Positions 18,361 to 20,266 of a DNA stretch of 20,266 nt are shown here, piece after piece; within the stretch, counting starts at the first letter, position 1, and each line of letters starts with the position of its first letter. The notes below the pieces were generated by a model that was not told the origin of the DNA, ran no database searches, and saw nothing but the letters and a program-made list of their open reading frames with translations. Source of the DNA: Rhizophagus sp. LPA8_4_AMF (lineage: Eukaryota > Glomeromycota > Glomeromycetes > Glomerales > Glomeraceae); the NCBI GenBank assembly GCA_021464525.1, contig JADRCO010001323.1:1-20266 (forward strand), given 5' to 3'. The translations under genes were made by a program, and so were the position numbers.

Positions 18361-18893
18361 GAATTATAAATAAGAAAATAACGACATTACTAAACCACAC
18401 CACTGGTGCTCAACACCACATAACGTGATTTATAAAAATTTATTGGGTAGACTAATGTTTAGCTTTAAAATTTCTCATTAAAATTCCACGAAAACCACTT
18501 TTTTTTTAATAAAAATAAAGAAATTTATTTTGATAAATAAATACATACACTTAATTTTAACAAGACTAGTAACAATGATACAAAAATGGTATACTTTATT
18601 TTTATTTTTTTATAGATAAAGCGTGATTTTTATAATGATACAAAAAAAGAAAACCTGACAATACAAGATTATAATGAAATAATAATAGAGATCAAGGATA
18701 AAACCCATGAAGCAAAGTTAAAGGATGATAAAGTTAAAGAATAAAAAAAGATGAACCCAAGTACGAAAAAAGATTAAACAAAATTATAAAAACCAAAGTT
18801 AAAAAAATAAGACAAAAATCCGGATTTAAAGAACAAAATAACGAAACCTATAGAATGAGAATGAAATAAAGTTAGTAAGGAATAAATAAAAAT
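18361..18893. other. A-rich intergenic region
   Basis: No gene is seen. From about 18500 the plus strand becomes A-rich, with repeated AAAGTTAAA/GATAAA motifs that lead toward the homopurine tract after the next MITE. Confidence 0.4.
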
Positions 18894-18896
18894 AAT

Positions 18897-19122
18897 AGGC
18901 CTGTTCATTTCTGATTGATCGGATTTTTGATCGGGTTTTGAGTTGAAATTATTTGATGACGAAATTATGCAACTTGATCAGTGACCCGATTTTACAATTG
19001 GTTATTGTTGGAAATTATTACGATCAGTGATCATCCAACTCAATTATATTTTTGATCACATGTTTGGATTGGTTAACGGATTTTGCGATCAAAAACCCGA
19101 ACAATCAGAAATGAACAGGCCT
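18897..19122. mobile_element. MITE, 226 bp, PIF/Harbinger-like termini
   Basis: Terminal inverted repeats of at least 21 bp, beginning AGGCCTGTTCATTTCTGATT at 18897 and complementary at 19102-19122. The similarity continues imperfectly inward (GATCGG..TTTTTGATC versus GATCAAAAACCCGA). The flanks are AAT at 18894-18896 and 19123-19125, a possible 3-bp target duplication. GGCCTGTTC ends and a 3-bp target resemble Harbinger/Tourist elements, but the target is not the usual TWA, so the superfamily is tentative. No coding capacity. Confidence 0.85.
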
Positions 19123-19199
19123 AATGACTAAATAAAAATAAAATGTAACTTCTAATTGGATTCCACTTTCTTCAAGTATAAAAAAATACGCGTCCTTGA

Positions 19200-19612
19200 A
19201 CCTATATAGAAGGAGAAAGTAAATTAAAAAGAAATATCAAATGGAACAACGAAAAAAAGATAAAAAAGAAAAAATTACCTTCAACCAAGTTCTATTCTTT
19301 AAACCTAGAAAGAAATACGAAGGGAAATTAAAAAGTTATTCCAAATAAAATAACAAAAAAAGAAAAAAGAAATGCATACCGAAATGAAGAAAAAAAAAAG
19401 AGGAAATAAAAGGGGGAAATAAAAAGGGGAAAAAAAGGGAAATCAAAAAAGAATGGAAAAAACACGAAACAAAAAAAAAACAAAGAGGATACGAAAAGAA
19501 AGGGAAACGAAAAAAAGAAAACGAAAAACGGAAAGAAAGGGAAACGAAAAAAATAAAAAATAAAAAGGAAACGAAAATAAAAAAAAGAGAAACCGAAAAA
19601 AAAGGTTACAAA
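19200..19612 (+). repeat. homopurine (A/G) low-complexity tract
   Basis: Nearly all bases on the plus strand are A or G, as AAAGAAA, GGGGAAA and GGAAACGAAA runs with occasional C or T. It is densest at about 19380-19600. The 100-codon phenylalanine-rich frame on the minus strand (19328-19630) is a by-product of this composition and not a protein gene. Such tracts can form triplex DNA in vitro. Confidence 0.8.
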
Positions 19613-20074
19613 TAAATAGCCACGTAGCACAAGTCTATATGAAATGCGATGTGATATTTCTAATCATAATTCTCAGAATAATTCTTAATTTCTTCATATA
19701 GTTTTTGGGATTTTTCATTTTTTTTGAGTTGCTAAACGTTTAAACAGCATTTAAATAGGTAAAGGTCGATTTATATGTATTATTTCATTGTTGCATACTT
19801 AAGTAATAGTATTAATTAAAAATGTAATCAGTGTATTTAATTAAATGTAAAATACAAAGTAATCATACTACTCCAAATTTAAAAAACTATTACTTTTCTA
19901 CTTTTCGCAAGTATCAAAGAAAACAACGAAAGTCATAAAAATTTAGAAAAAATTTAAAAACATCAATTATAGAATTATATGTAATTATGCAGGTCCAGTA
20001 ATTCATTAATAGCTAAAAATATAATGTTTAAATATATGAGTAATATTAAAAAAAAAATAAAGTAATGATTTAAA
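19613..20074. other. intergenic, no supported gene
   Basis: AT-rich, no coherent frame on either strand. It is the 3' flank of the possible exon at 20075-20164. Confidence 0.4.
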
Positions 20075-20164
20075 TTACATACTATTTTGCACTCCTTCAA
20101 TCTCATATTTTAAACCTGGTAATAATTTTTTAATTTTTCCATGTCTTGTAGGAGAAGAATTATT
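20075..20164 (-). CDS. possible terminal exon of a gene entering from the right
   Basis: On the minus strand a good acceptor (CCTCAG, ending at 20165) is followed by 29 open codons and TAA: NNSSPTRHGKIKKLLPGL, then KYEIEGVQNSM. The segment is less repetitive than its surroundings and has protein-like residue use. The frame is closed by a stop 11 codons before the acceptor, so it must be spliced from an exon outside the window if real. I recognise no family. Confidence 0.35.
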   Translation of the reverse strand, partial: NNSSPTRHGKIKKLLPGLKYEIEGVQNSM

Positions 20165-20239
20165 CTGAGGATCATAAAGCAATGATTTTTGATTTTACTG
20201 GTATGTGATTGAACTACCCTAGCGTTACCAAGAAAAAAA

Positions 20240-20265
20240 GCACTGTGGCACATTTTAGCCACAGT
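20240..20265. repeat. short hairpin at window edge
   Basis: ACTGTGG pairs with CCACAGT around a short loop at about 20242-20265. Its GC content is above that of its surroundings. It could be the end of a small transposon cut by the window edge. Confidence 0.3.
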
Positions 20266-20266
20266 C

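Noticed and set aside
19328-19630. 100-codon phenylalanine-rich minus-strand frame
   Set aside because: Direct consequence of the homopurine tract on the plus strand.
1-20266. tRNA or rRNA genes
   Set aside because: I found no T-loop consensus with pairing arms and no rRNA core motif on either strand by eye; a covariance-model scan was not possible.

Overview
This 20.3 kb window is very AT-rich eukaryotic DNA that looks like an arbuscular mycorrhizal fungus, Rhizophagus or another Glomeromycotina. The grounds are short introns (about 65-120 nt, GTAAGT..TAG), families known to be expanded in these fungi (BTB-BACK-TLDc proteins, TKL-like kinases with HCDFHxGNIL catalytic loops, short PQQ-like propeller proteins, TRP-like channels), long gene-poor stretches, gene relics and small transposons. 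The species call is an inference; no database search was possible.

Layout. 1-1494: AT-rich, no gene seen. 1495-3015 (+): two-exon BTB-BACK-TLDc gene. About 3840-4310 (-): kinase relic. 4859-5100: two-unit repeat, with an inverted copy at about 16440-16630. 5679-6247 (-): decayed CDS of unknown family. 6514-7194 (+): PQQ-like propeller protein. 7466-7711 (-): uncertain exon or ORF. 8139-9603 (+): second BTB-BACK-TLDc gene with its intron at exactly the same codon and phase. 10066-10356: hAT-like MITE with a perfect 8-bp target duplication. About 10365-10905: repeat shared with about 17703-18360. 11042-11966 (-): 3' part of a TRP-like channel gene in four intact exons, missing its 5' part. 12642-15207 (+): the most unusual stretch, a candidate gene built around 17 micro-exons of exactly 3 nt, separated by related introns of 71-118 nt; a 402-bp TA-flanked MITE sits in its first long intron. 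15200-16208 (+): two-exon TKL-like kinase, apparently 1 bp out of frame with its own N-terminal exon. 17551-17712 (+): BTB-TLDc fragment fused to the repeat that lies downstream of the second BTB gene. 18897-19122: a third MITE. About 19200-19610: homopurine tract. 20075-20164 (-): possible last exon of a gene entering from the right.

How the pieces relate. The BTB genes and the kinase belong to families usually placed in ubiquitin-ligase adaptor and signalling roles, but nothing here ties them into one pathway. The structural story is stronger: repeated small-scale duplication, decay and MITE insertion, and one tandem array in which intron-like modules multiplied while single codon-sized exons stayed between them. 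In the array the AG and GTRAGT splice signals are conserved, the three bases between them vary freely and are much richer in G+C than the introns, and the spliced path stays open for 83 codons and arrives in the reading frame of the conserved WIPY motif of the downstream kinase.
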